From NCBI GenBank assembly GCA_036496025.1, contig DASXLW010000246.1, positions 1-24,093 of the forward strand: 24,093 nt of DNA, read 5' to 3'. The DNA comes from PALSA-505 sp036496025 (GTDB lineage: Bacteria; Actinomycetota; Actinomycetes; Streptosporangiales; Streptosporangiaceae). The position numbers were made by a program, and so were the translations under genes. Under the pieces are notes generated by a model that searched no databases, was not told the origin of the DNA, and saw only the letters and a list, made by a program, of their open reading frames with translations. Shown here in pieces: positions 13,505 to 21,568 of this stretch (position 1 is the first letter of the stretch; each line of letters starts with the position of its first letter).

Positions 13505-15607
13505 ATGCCCGAAGAGATCAGCTTTCCGCGCCAGTACGCCCGTACGCAGCGGTTCACGCTCGGCGTCCCGCACGACTTCTCGATCGCCCCGGACGGCTCC
13601 CGCGTCGCGTTCCTGCGGTCCCGGTCCGGGACGGACGGCAACACCTGCCTGTGGGTGCGCGACGTGGCCAGCGACGACGAGCACGTCGTCGCGGACCCGG
13701 AGCTCATCCTGGCCGGCACGCGGGAGGAACTGCCGCCGGAGGAGCGGGCCCGGCGCGAGCGGGCCAGGCAGCCGGGATCAGGGATCGTCGGCTACGCCAC
13801 CGACAAGGAGACGCGCATCGCCGCCTTCGCGCTGTCCGGGCGGCTGTTCGTCGCCGACCTCACCGGCGGCGACGTCAGGGAACTGCCCGCCGCTGGGCCG
13901 GTGATCGACCCGCGGCCGGACCCGGCCGGGTCCGCCGTCGGCTACGTGAGCGGGGGAGCGCTGCGCGTCATCGCGGCCGACGGCAGCGGGGACCGCGCGC
14001 TGGCCGAGCCCGACGGCCCGGACGTGACCTACGGGCTGGCCGAATTCGTCGCCGCCGAGGAAATGGGCCGCACGCGCGGCTTCTGGTGGTCTCCCGACGG
14101 GAGGAGCCTGCTCGCGGCCCGGGTGGACAACAGCCCGGTGACCCGCTGGTACCTGTCCGACCCGGCCCACCCGGACCGGCCCGCGACCGAGATCCGGTAC
14201 CCCGTCGCCGGTACCGCGAACGCCGACGTCACCGTGATCTGGGCCGGGCTCGACGGCAGCAGGCGCCCGGTGCCGTGGGACACCGCAGCGTTCCCTTACC
14301 TGACCTCGGTGCACTGGTCCTCGCGCGGGCCGGCGCTGCTGCAGGTCCAGACGCGCGACCAGCGGACGATACGGGTGCTCACGGTGGCCGACGACGGGAC
14401 CACCGCCACGGTGGCCACCGACACCGACCCGGACTGGGTGCACATCGTCGCGGGCACGCCGGCCTGGACGGCCGACGGCCGGCTGGTGCGGGTGGTGGCC
14501 AGGGACGGCGCCTACCGCCTGATGCTCGATGACCACCCGGCCACCCCGGCCGGGGCCGGGGCCGTGCACGTGCGCGCGGTGCTCGACGTGGATGACGACG
14601 TGCTGTTCACCGCGACCGGACCCGACCCCACCCAGGTGCACGTGTACACCGCGGGCCAGGACGGGATGACCCAGATCAGCACCGAGCCCGGCCTGCACAC
14701 CGCGGTGCGGTCGACCGGCGCCATGGTGATCTCGTCCGCGTCGCTGGATCGGTCCGGTCCCACGGTGCGCATCCGGCGGCGCGGCGAGGACGCGGGCGAG
14801 ATCGGCTCCTGCGCCGAGACCCCGGTGCTGACGCCGCAGGTCACGCTGCTGACCGCGGGCCAGCACGAACTGCGCTGCGCCCTCCTGCTGCCGCGGTGGC
14901 ACCGTCCCGGCTCCGGCCCGGCGCTGCCGGTGCTGCTCGACCCCTACGGCGGCCCCGCCACGCAGCGCGTGGTCGCGTCCCGGAACGCCTACCTGGTCTC
15001 GCAGTGGTTCGCTGACCAGGGCTTCGCGGTGGTAGTCATCGACGGGCGGGGCACCCCGGGGCGGGGGCCGGACTGGGACCGGCTGATCCATTACGACCAG
15101 TCCACGCCGAACATCGAGGACCAGGTGGACGGGCTGGCGGCGGTGGCCGCCGCGCATCCGGACCTCGATACCTCGCGGGTGGCCATCCGCGGGTGGTCGC
15201 ACGGCGGCTACCTGGCCGCGCTGGCCGTGCTGCGCAGGCCGGATGTCTTCCACGTCGCGGTCGCGGGTGCCCCGGTCACCGACGAGCGGCTGTACGACAC
15301 CCACTACACCGAGCGCTACGAGGGTCATCCGGACGAGCACCCGGAGGTCTACGAGCACGACTCGCTGATCGCCGACGCGCCGAAGCTGCGCCGGCCACTG
15401 ATGCTGATCCACGGCCTGGCCGACGACAACGTGACCGTGGCGCATACGCTGCGGCTGTCGTCGGCGCTGCTCGCGGCCGGACGCCCGCACACCGTGCTGC
15501 CGCTGTCCGGCGTCACCCACGCTGCGCGGCAGGAGGAGGTGGCCGAGAACCTGCTGCTGCTGCAGGCGGACTTCATCAAGCGTGCCCTCGGCCTGCCCGC
15601 CGACTGA
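13505..15607 (+). CDS. DPP-IV-like S9 serine dipeptidyl peptidase
   Basis: Exopeptidase of the prolyl oligopeptidase family, likely removing dipeptides from peptide N-termini. 700 residues with no signal peptide, so cytoplasmic. The N-terminal part is a DPP-IV-type beta-propeller that includes a paired Glu motif, E185/E186 in AEFVAAEEMGRTRGFWWSPDG, which in DPP-IV binds the substrate N-terminus. The C-terminal hydrolase domain has S565 in RGWSHGGYLA, D640 in HGLADDNVTV and H672 in SGVTHAARQ. YGGPATQRV and DGRGTPGRGPDW are family blocks. The gene starts 29 bp after the response regulator, so it may share its transcript. Its peptide substrates are unknown. Confidence 0.92.
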   Translation: MPEEISFPRQYARTQRFTLGVPHDFSIAPDGSRVAFLRSRSGTDGNTCLWVRDVASDDEHVVADPELILAGTREELPPEERARRERARQPGSGIVGYATDKETRIAAFALSGRLFVADLTGGDVRELPAAGPVIDPRPDPAGSAVGYVSGGALRVIAADGSGDRALAEPDGPDVTYGLAEFVAAEEMGRTRGFWWSPDGRSLLAARVDNSPVTRWYLSDPAHPDRPATEIRYPVAGTANADVTVIWAGLDGSRRPVPWDTAAFPYLTSVHWSSRGPALLQVQTRDQRTIRVLTVADDGTTATVATDTDPDWVHIVAGTPAWTADGRLVRVVARDGAYRLMLDDHPATPAGAGAVHVRAVLDVDDDVLFTATGPDPTQVHVYTAGQDGMTQISTEPGLHTAVRSTGAMVISSASLDRSGPTVRIRRRGEDAGEIGSCAETPVLTPQVTLLTAGQHELRCALLLPRWHRPGSGPALPVLLDPYGGPATQRVVASRNAYLVSQWFADQGFAVVVIDGRGTPGRGPDWDRLIHYDQSTPNIEDQVDGLAAVAAAHPDLDTSRVAIRGWSHGGYLAALAVLRRPDVFHVAVAGAPVTDERLYDTHYTERYEGHPDEHPEVYEHDSLIADAPKLRRPLMLIHGLADDNVTVAHTLRLSSALLAAGRPHTVLPLSGVTHAARQEEVAENLLLLQADFIKRALGLPAD

Positions 15608-15666
15608 TCGCCGGCCCCTCGCGGCCGCCGGGGTTGCGGGGCAGCGCCTCGAACACGTATTTGAGC

Positions 15667-15672
15667 TAGGCT
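15667..15672 (+). promoter_or_regulatory. -10 box of leaderless alkB-like transcript
   Basis: TAGGCT is followed by seven bases and the ATG at 15680; there is no ribosome binding site. No clear -35 at 17 bp. Confidence 0.5.
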
Positions 15673-15679
15673 CGGTTTC

Positions 15680-16309
15680 ATGACGCTCGCGTTTCAGGGG
15701 TCGCTGCTCGACGGCGCGGACGGGACCGGCCCGGGACCGCTCGGGTCATCGGTACGGCGGACCGCGCTCGGCGAGGGGGCGTGGATCGACGTCCGCCCGG
15801 GCTGGATCGGGGAAGCGGACGCGCTGTTCGGCCGGCTGGCGGCCGCGGTCCCGTGGCGTGCCGATCGACGGCGGATGTATGACCAGGTGGTCGACGTCCC
15901 GCGGCTGGTCTGCTTCTACGGCGAGGGAGCGCCGCTTCCCGATCCGGTGCTGGACCAGGCCAGGCACGAGCTCAGCGCGCACTACGCCGCCGAGCTCGGC
16001 GAGCCGTTCCTGACCGCCGGCATGTGCCTGTACCGGGACGGCCGGGACAGCGTCGCGTGGCACGGCGACACGATCGGGCGCGGCAGCACGGAGGACACCA
16101 TGGTCGCGATCGTCTCGCTAGGCGCCCCCCGCGCGCTGCTGCTGCGCCCGCGGGGCGGCGGGACTGCGCTGCGGCGCAACCTAGGCCACGGCGATCTGCT
16201 CGTGATGGGCGGGAACTGCCAGCGCACCTGGGAGCATGCGGTGCCCAAGGCCGCCGCGGCCGCGGGGCCGCGGATCAGCGTACAGTTCCGCCCGCGCGGG
16301 GTGCGCTAG
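15680..16309 (+). CDS. AlkB-like 2-oxoglutarate/Fe(II) dioxygenase
   Basis: Probable oxidative demethylase that removes alkyl lesions from DNA or RNA bases. 209 residues. Iron ligands H128 and D130 (AWHGDTIGRG) and H186 (EHAVPK), with 2-oxoglutarate-binding R198 and R204 in RISVQFR, are all present. VPRLVCFYGEG (73-83) and NLGHGDLLVMGG (167-178) are typical of bacterial AlkB-like proteins. The actinobacterial group with WHGD instead of the HxDD of E. coli AlkB fits best; substrate range is untested. No adaptive-response gene (ada, alkA) is adjacent. The ATG is preceded by a leaderless-type -10 box. The gene converges on the molybdopterin subunit gene. Confidence 0.9.
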   Translation: MTLAFQGSLLDGADGTGPGPLGSSVRRTALGEGAWIDVRPGWIGEADALFGRLAAAVPWRADRRRMYDQVVDVPRLVCFYGEGAPLPDPVLDQARHELSAHYAAELGEPFLTAGMCLYRDGRDSVAWHGDTIGRGSTEDTMVAIVSLGAPRALLLRPRGGGTALRRNLGHGDLLVMGGNCQRTWEHAVPKAAAAAGPRISVQFRPRGVR

Positions 16310-16329
16310 GCTCCGCCTGAGCGCGGAGC
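16310..16329. terminator. Bidirectional terminator-like hairpin
   Basis: GCTCCGC (16310-16316) pairs with GCGGAGC (16323-16329) around a six-base loop. It fills almost the whole 22-bp gap between two convergent genes, so it can serve both. It has no T-run. Confidence 0.6.
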
Positions 16330-16331
16330 GG

Positions 16332-18467
16332 CTAGCCCGCCTCGATGGCCCGGATGATCCGGTCCCGGGTGAGCGGCAGATCCCGCACCCGCACGCCGAC
16401 CGCGGCGGCCACCGCGTTGCCGATCGCGCCGGCCACCGGCCCCTGCGCCACCTCGCCCGCCCCGGATTCCTGCTCGCCGGGCGCGGCGACGACCCGCACG
16501 GTCACGTCGGGGACCTCGGTGAACCGCAGGATGGGGTAGCTGTCCCAGCTCACCGACGTGATCGCGGCCCGGTCGAAGCGGACCCGCTCGCGCAGCGCCC
16601 AGCTCGCGCTCTGCACCGCGCCGCCCTCGGCCTGGTTGATGACCCCGTCCGGGTTGATGACCCGGCCCACGTCCACAGCCAGCCACAGCCGGCGCAGCCG
16701 GACCTCGGTGCCCGCCTCGACCTCGGCGACCGCGGCGCAGTAGCCGGACGTGCCTTTGTACCGCGCGTACCCGATACCGAGCCCGGCGTCCTGACCCCGC
16801 TGGACGGGCCACTCCGCCATCTGCGCTGCCTGCTCGATCACCCGCCGGGCGCGCGGGTCGGCCAGGTGCGCGAGCCGGAAGGCGACCGGATCCGCGCCCG
16901 CCTCGGCCGCCAGCTCGTCCATGAACGACTCGATCGCGAACACGTTGAGGAAGGCGCCCAGCGAGCGCAGCGAGGAGGTCCTGATCGGCATCGTCAGCAG
17001 CCGGTGCCGGGTCACTTCGACGTCGGGGATGTCGTAGCCGGGCAACGAGTTGCGGACCGAGCCGATGATGGGCACCGGCGGGCCGTCCGGGGCCGCGGAC
17101 ATCGGCTGCCCGCTGGCCAGGTGCGCGAGCGCGAGCAGCCGAGGCTCGCCCCCGGTGCCGGGGCGGCCCAGGAAGCCGTTGCTCCACACGTCCTGCCGCC
17201 AGGACTGGATCCGGCCGTCGGGACCCAGCCCGGCCGACAGCCGGGCCAGCATCGCCGAGCCGAGCGGCGCCCAGGCCATCTCGTCTTCCCGCGACCACAT
17301 CACCCGCACCGGCCGGCCGCGACAGGCCGGGGCCCGGGCGAGCAGCACGGCGTCGAGCGCCGCGTCGTCGGCGCCGTTGTGACCGTAGGCGCCGGCCCCC
17401 TCGGCGTGCCGGACGACCAGGCGCCGGGGCTCGATGTCCAGGCCTGCGGCCAGCGCCCGGCGCAGGGCGAAGATGCCCTGGCTGTGCGTCCATACCGTGA
17501 CCGCCGCGTCCTGCACCTGCGCGATCGCGCAGCTGGGGGCCATCGACGCGTGGGCCAGGAACGGCCGGCTGAATTCCGCGGTCAGGGTGCGGGCCGCGCG
17601 GGCGGCGGCGGCCGGGTCACGCCGCCGCGCGATCACCGAGATCTCGGCGGGCTCGCCGAGCAGGAAGCTCCGCAGGTCATTCTCGTCGGGCAGCGAATCG
17701 CGTACCTTCCACCGGGCCGCGTGGCCGAGCCGCCGGGCGGCCGCCCGCGCGGCCGCGTCGGTCTCGGCGACCACGCCGAGGAATGACCCGTCGGTGACGA
17801 CGTCGATCACACCCGCGGGCAGGTCAGCCTGGCCGACGGCCTGCAGCTCGGCCGCGACGGCGGGCGGCCGGACCACCCGGCCGAACAGCATGCCGGGCAG
17901 CAGCAGGTCGTGCAGGAACCGGGGCCGGCCGGTCACCTTGTCCGGGATGTCGATGCGCGGGGCGCTGCGTCCGGCGACCGACCACTGGGCGCAGGGCTTG
18001 GCCGCCACCGGCGGGCCGGCCGCGTCGCGCAGGCCGGGGCCGCCCAGCGACCAGTAACTGAGCCCGGTGCCGCCGGACGACGTGACGACCTCGCCGTCGC
18101 GCATGCCCAGCGCGGCCGGGTCAGCGCCGAGCCGGCCCGCGGCGGCGGCCAGCACCGCGCGCCGGGCCTGCGCGCACGCCTGACGCAGCGCCGCGCCGGA
18201 GTCCTCGATCGACTTGCTGCCCGAGGTCGTGCCCTCGTCCGGGCTGGTGGCCGTGGACACCGGGGCGACCCGGACCCGGGCCAGCCGCACGTCGAGTTCC
18301 TCGGCCGCGATCTGCGCCAGCGCCGTCCACACCCCCTGCCCGTACTCGACCTTGCCGGTGGCGATGGTGACGACGCCGTCCACGCCGAAATCGAGCCAGC
18401 GTCCCAGCACCGGGGTGGCCGCGAGATCTCCCGGCAGGCCCGGCTCCGGCGCAGGCGGCGGTGGCAT
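16332..18467 (-). CDS. Molybdopterin-binding subunit of a xanthine dehydrogenase-family hydroxylase (IorB-like)
   Basis: Large subunit of a molybdenum hydroxylase that inserts water-derived oxygen into an N-heterocycle or aldehyde. 711 residues. Seen: N-terminal TGKVEYGQGVWTALAQIAAEELDV and TSPDEGTTSGSKSIEDSG, typical of isoquinoline 1-oxidoreductase beta and nicotinate dehydrogenase B; DKVTGRPRFLHDLLLPGMLFGRVVRPP; a cofactor loop with EGAGAYGHNGADDAALDAV; and the probable catalytic Glu, about E672, in GAGEVAQGPVAGAIGNA. No signal peptide is obvious. The ATG at 18467, five bases after the small-subunit stop, is chosen; a longer frame to 18647 is antisense-like and overlaps that subunit. Substrate cannot be told from sequence. 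Confidence 0.9.
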   Translation of the reverse strand: MPPPPAPEPGLPGDLAATPVLGRWLDFGVDGVVTIATGKVEYGQGVWTALAQIAAEELDVRLARVRVAPVSTATSPDEGTTSGSKSIEDSGAALRQACAQARRAVLAAAAGRLGADPAALGMRDGEVVTSSGGTGLSYWSLGGPGLRDAAGPPVAAKPCAQWSVAGRSAPRIDIPDKVTGRPRFLHDLLLPGMLFGRVVRPPAVAAELQAVGQADLPAGVIDVVTDGSFLGVVAETDAAARAAARRLGHAARWKVRDSLPDENDLRSFLLGEPAEISVIARRRDPAAAARAARTLTAEFSRPFLAHASMAPSCAIAQVQDAAVTVWTHSQGIFALRRALAAGLDIEPRRLVVRHAEGAGAYGHNGADDAALDAVLLARAPACRGRPVRVMWSREDEMAWAPLGSAMLARLSAGLGPDGRIQSWRQDVWSNGFLGRPGTGGEPRLLALAHLASGQPMSAAPDGPPVPIIGSVRNSLPGYDIPDVEVTRHRLLTMPIRTSSLRSLGAFLNVFAIESFMDELAAEAGADPVAFRLAHLADPRARRVIEQAAQMAEWPVQRGQDAGLGIGYARYKGTSGYCAAVAEVEAGTEVRLRRLWLAVDVGRVINPDGVINQAEGGAVQSASWALRERVRFDRAAITSVSWDSYPILRFTEVPDVTVRVVAAPGEQESGAGEVAQGPVAGAIGNAVAAAVGVRVRDLPLTRDRIIRAIEAG

Positions 18468-18472
18468 GACCG

Positions 18473-18955
18473 TCAGTCCCGCTCCGCCGCGGCGGCCTTG
18501 AGCACGGCCCGCACCACCCGGCCGTGCGAACCGCACCGGCACAGGTTGGGCTCCAGGGCCTCGCGCACCTGCTCGGAGGTCGGCGCGGGACAGGCCCGCA
18601 GCAGGGCCACCGCGCTGATCACCAGGCCGGTCGTGCAGTAGCCGCACTGGGCCGCCTGCTCGTCGATGAACGCCTGCTGCACCGGGTGCAGGTCATCGCC
18701 GGCGGCCAGGCCCTCCACCGTGACCACGTCCCGGCCGGCCGCGGCCGCCGCGGGCAGGTCGCAGGCGGGCCGCGGCTGCCCGTCCAGCAGCACGAAGCAG
18801 GCGCCGCAGAGGCCGGCGCCGCAGCCGAACCGCGGCCCGGCCAGCCCGAGCTCGCCGCGCAGCACGTCGAGCAGCGTCAGCTCCGGGTCAGCGCGGACCT
18901 CGTGCACCCGTCCGTTCACCGTCAGCCGGACGGTCAGGTCCGCGGGCTCAGTCAC
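18473..18955 (-). CDS. (2Fe-2S) subunit of the molybdenum hydroxylase (IorA-like)
   Basis: Electron-transfer subunit carrying electrons from the molybdenum centre through two 2Fe-2S clusters. 160 residues, usual for the family. The plant-ferredoxin-type cluster is bound by C45, C50, C53 (GCGAGLCGAC) and C65. The second cluster is bound by C104, C107 (QCGYCTTG) and C139, C141 (NLCRCGSHGR). There is no FAD subunit in the neighbourhood, as in the two-subunit IorAB/NicAB type, whose acceptor is usually a cytochrome or quinone rather than NAD. The GTG at 18955 overlaps the lacI stop by eight bases, so both are in one operon. Confidence 0.94.
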   Translation of the reverse strand: MTEPADLTVRLTVNGRVHEVRADPELTLLDVLRGELGLAGPRFGCGAGLCGACFVLLDGQPRPACDLPAAAAAGRDVVTVEGLAAGDDLHPVQQAFIDEQAAQCGYCTTGLVISAVALLRACPAPTSEQVREALEPNLCRCGSHGRVVRAVLKAAAAERD

Positions 18956-20006
18956 GGCGGCGGCGACGAGTCGGCATGTCAGCGACCGTTCCCGGCGGCG
19001 CGCCGGTCGACTCGCGCACCGCCAGCTCCACGGGCATCAGCACGGCTCGTTCCTCGCGGCGGAAGTTGGTCATCTGGTCGAGCAGCAGCCGGGCCGCCTC
19101 GGCCCCCAGATCATGCTGCGGGATGTGCACCGTGGTCAGCGCGGGACGCAGCTTGTCCATGAACGGCATGTCGTTGAAGCCGACCACGCTGAGGTCGTCC
19201 GGGCAGGCGATCCCGCGCTCGGCCAGCACGTCGTAGCAGCCCAGGGCCAGCATGTCGTTGCCCGCGAGGACGGCGGTGAACCGCTGGCCGCCGGTAAGCA
19301 GCCCGCGCAGAGCGCGCGCGCCCTGGGCCTCCGACCACGACTCGCTGACTGCGACGAGCGCCTGGTCCCGGGCCAGGCCGTGTTCGCGTACCGCAGCCCG
19401 GAAGGCCTGCAGCCGGGCGGTCCCGGTCGAGGTGTCCTGCGGCCCGGCGATGTGCGCGATGCGCCGGTGGCCGAGCTGGGCCAGGTGTGCGACCGCGAGC
19501 CGGATGCCGGCCGCGTCGTCGGGCACCACGCAGGGCAGCGTCAGCCCCTCGCGGCGCCGGTTCACCAGCACGACCGGCAGGTCACCGGCCGCGAGCGTCT
19601 CGATCAGCGGGTGGTCGAGCCGGGCCGTGGCGAGGATGAGGCCGTCGATGCTACGCGCTTGCAGCGAGGCGATCAGCTGCGCCTCCTGCGTCAGGTTGTT
19701 GTCGGTGTTGACGATGAGCAGCACGTAACCGTGCGGTGCGAACGCGGCCTCGATGCCCCGCACGATGGGCGGGAAGAGCGGGTTGGTCAGGTCCGGGACC
19801 ACCACGCCGATGCTGGTCGAGCGGGCGGTGCGCAGGCTCCTGGCCACCGCGTTCGGCCGGTAGCCGAGCTGCTCGGCCGCCCGCAGCACCCGCTGCGCGG
19901 TGTCCGAGCTGGTCATCCCCTTGGTCGCCGGATTCAGCGCCCGGGACGCGGTCGCCGGGTGCACTCCGGCCAGGGCTGCCACATCGCGCAGCGTTGGCAC
20001 GCTCAC
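18948..20006 (-). CDS. LacI-family transcriptional regulator
   Basis: Ligand-responsive repressor. 352 residues from GTG 20006. The N-terminal helix-turn-helix (TLRDVAALAGVHPATASRALN) and hinge (YRPNAVARSLRT) are classical. The periplasmic-binding-protein-like core begins SIGVVVPDLTNPLFPPIVRGIE, with AGPQDTSTGTARLQAFR and LSVVGFNDMPFMDKLRPALTTVHIP further on. Other possible GTG starts are 20015 and 20000; 20006 is preferred because TACCGT stands seven bases upstream. As first gene of the lacI-iorA-iorB operon it probably represses its own transcript, and perhaps the divergent amidohydrolase operon. The effector may be the substrate or product of the neighbouring enzymes. Confidence 0.93.
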   Translation of the reverse strand: MSVPTLRDVAALAGVHPATASRALNPATKGMTSSDTAQRVLRAAEQLGYRPNAVARSLRTARSTSIGVVVPDLTNPLFPPIVRGIEAAFAPHGYVLLIVNTDNNLTQEAQLIASLQARSIDGLILATARLDHPLIETLAAGDLPVVLVNRRREGLTLPCVVPDDAAGIRLAVAHLAQLGHRRIAHIAGPQDTSTGTARLQAFRAAVREHGLARDQALVAVSESWSEAQGARALRGLLTGGQRFTAVLAGNDMLALGCYDVLAERGIACPDDLSVVGFNDMPFMDKLRPALTTVHIPQHDLGAEAARLLLDQMTNFRREERAVLMPVELAVRESTGAPPGTVADMPTRRRRRD

Positions 20007-20013
20007 GCTGAGC

Positions 20014-20019
20014 ACGGTA
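20014..20019 (-). promoter_or_regulatory. -10 box of leaderless lacI-iorAB transcript
   Basis: TACCGT on the minus strand is followed by seven bases and the GTG at 20006. This supports that start and implies a leaderless mRNA. Confidence 0.45.
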
Positions 20020-20051
20020 CCGCTCCGGCGCCTGGCGTGCGCGCCGCGGCT

Positions 20052-20063
20052 CTGGTTGACCAG
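20052..20063. promoter_or_regulatory. Candidate LacI operator in the divergent gap
   Basis: CTGGT-TG-ACCAG is an inverted repeat with perfect 5-bp arms in the 108-bp gap between lacI and the amidohydrolase gene. It includes a TTGACC that resembles a -35 box. It is the clearest dyad in the gap but is short, so the assignment is tentative. Confidence 0.4.
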
Positions 20064-20114
20064 CCCGGGAGCGCCGGGCCCGGCCAGCGGGCCGCTTTTG
20101 CCAAGATGGAGCCC

Positions 20115-21542
20115 ATGAGCATGCCAGGCCAGGCACCGGGCGCCGGCCCGCAGGGGCCGCCGCACATCCTCGTCCGCGGCGGGACCGTGATCACCGGCGA
20201 TCCCGGGCTCGGCGTGCTGCCCGGCGCCGACGTGCTCATCACCGGCGGGCGGATCGCATCGCTGGGCGGCCCGGCCCGGCCGCCGGCCGGCAGCACCGTG
20301 ATCGACGCGGCCGGCGCGATCGTGCTGCCCGGCCTGATCGACACGCACCGGCACACCTGGCAGTCGCTGATCCGCGGTATCGCGGCCGACTGGACCCTGG
20401 CCCAGTACATGCAGGGCATGCGCGAGGTGTTCGGCCCGCTCTACCGCCCGCAGGACGTGTACGCGGCCACCCTGGCCGGCGCGTACGAGGCACTGGACGC
20501 CGGGATCACCACGCTGGTGGACTTCGCGCACATCATGAACACGCCCGAGCACGCGGACGCGGCGCTCGACGCGCTGGCCGAGACCGGGATCCGGGCCGTG
20601 TTCGGCCACGGCACGCCGATGGACGCGCGCAGCCGGGACTGGTACGTGGCCAGCGCGCTGCCGCACGACGAGGACATACGGCGGCTGGCCGGGCGCCGCG
20701 GCACGGGCCACGGCCTGGTCACGCTGGCCATGGCGGCCCGGGGACCGCAGCACTGCGACATCGCCGTCACCCGCCGCGACTGGCGGCTGGCCCGGGAGCT
20801 TGGCCTGCGGCTCACCCTGCACGCCGGCAGCGGCCGCTGGGGGCTGACCAAGCCGGTGCATCAGCTGCGCGCGGCCGGCCTGCTCGGCCCGGATCTCACG
20901 TTCGTGCACTGCACCTCGCTGCCGGACGAGGAACTGGCGATGATCGCGGACTCGGGCGGGGCGGTGTCGATCGCGCCCGAGGTCGAACTGCACATGGGTC
21001 ACGGCTACCCGGCCACCGGGCGCCTCCTGGCCGCCGGGATCCGGCCCGGGCTGGGCGTGGACGTGGTCACCGGGGTGGGCGGCGACCTGTTCGGCTGCAT
21101 GCGGGTCGCCCTGGCCGCCGAGCGCGGCAGGCTGCACGCTGCGGCGCTCGAGGCGGGCCGCCAGCTCGACCGGTTCGAGCTCACGACCACGGACGTGCTG
21201 GACTTTGCCACCCTGGCCGGCGCGCGTGCGTTCGGAATGGAATCGATCACCGGCTCGCTCAGCCCGGGCAAGGACGCCGACCTGATCCTGCTGCGGCCCG
21301 GTCTCAACCTGCTGCCGCTGAACAACCCGGTCGCCGCGGCCGTGCTCGCGGCCACCCCCGCGAACGTGGATACCGTGCTGGTGCGCGGGCGGGTGCTGAA
21401 GTCCGGGGGAGAGCTGGCCGGCGTCGATCGCGAGCGGCTGCGGCGGCTGGCGGACGAGGCCAGGGACCGGCTGTTCGGCCAGGCCGGCGTGCGCCCGGGC
21501 GAGCCGTGGTATCCCGAGGTCGCCGCCGCCTGGCGCCCCTGA
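20115..21542 (+). CDS. Amidohydrolase-superfamily hydrolase/deaminase (TRZ/ATZ-like)
   Basis: Metal-dependent hydrolase of the group with cytosine/guanine deaminases, SAH deaminase and triazine hydrolases; the reaction is likely deamination or ring/amide hydrolysis. 475 residues. Metal and catalytic positions seen: H78 and H80 in GLIDTHRHTWQ, H236 in LHAGSGRWG, H265 in FVHCTSL, D316 in GLGVDVVTGVGGD. The Glu expected two or three residues after the third His in classical deaminases is absent (HAGSG). The C-terminal block SPGKDADLILL is standard. The ATG at 20115 is used; GGAG only three bases before it is too close for a good ribosome site, so a leaderless start with CAAGAT is possible. The S33 hydrolase gene starts 26 bp downstream. 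Confidence 0.85.
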   Translation: MSMPGQAPGAGPQGPPHILVRGGTVITGDPGLGVLPGADVLITGGRIASLGGPARPPAGSTVIDAAGAIVLPGLIDTHRHTWQSLIRGIAADWTLAQYMQGMREVFGPLYRPQDVYAATLAGAYEALDAGITTLVDFAHIMNTPEHADAALDALAETGIRAVFGHGTPMDARSRDWYVASALPHDEDIRRLAGRRGTGHGLVTLAMAARGPQHCDIAVTRRDWRLARELGLRLTLHAGSGRWGLTKPVHQLRAAGLLGPDLTFVHCTSLPDEELAMIADSGGAVSIAPEVELHMGHGYPATGRLLAAGIRPGLGVDVVTGVGGDLFGCMRVALAAERGRLHAAALEAGRQLDRFELTTTDVLDFATLAGARAFGMESITGSLSPGKDADLILLRPGLNLLPLNNPVAAAVLAATPANVDTVLVRGRVLKSGGELAGVDRERLRRLADEARDRLFGQAGVRPGEPWYPEVAAAWRP

Positions 21543-21555
21543 CCCGCGTCCGGGA

Positions 21556-21561
21556 TACGGT
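21556..21561 (+). promoter_or_regulatory. -10 box before the S33 hydrolase gene
   Basis: TACGGT followed by seven bases and the ATG at 21569, with no ribosome binding site. Suggests a leaderless internal start. Confidence 0.45.
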
Positions 21562-21568
21562 GCTGGGC

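Noticed and set aside
13778..15520. A 580-codon minus-strand open frame opposite the DPP-IV-like gene
   Set aside because: Antisense shadow; composition atypical of protein, and the plus-strand frame has all catalytic residues.
18666..20114. A 480-residue N-terminal extension of the amidohydrolase frame
   Set aside because: It runs antisense through iorA and lacI, is low in hydrophobic residues and would precede the family-typical N-terminus; the ATG at 20115 is the sensible start.
20007..21137. N-terminal extension of the LacI frame into the amidohydrolase gene
   Set aside because: The LacI helix-turn-helix begins a few residues after the GTG at 20006; the extension is antisense to the amidohydrolase gene.
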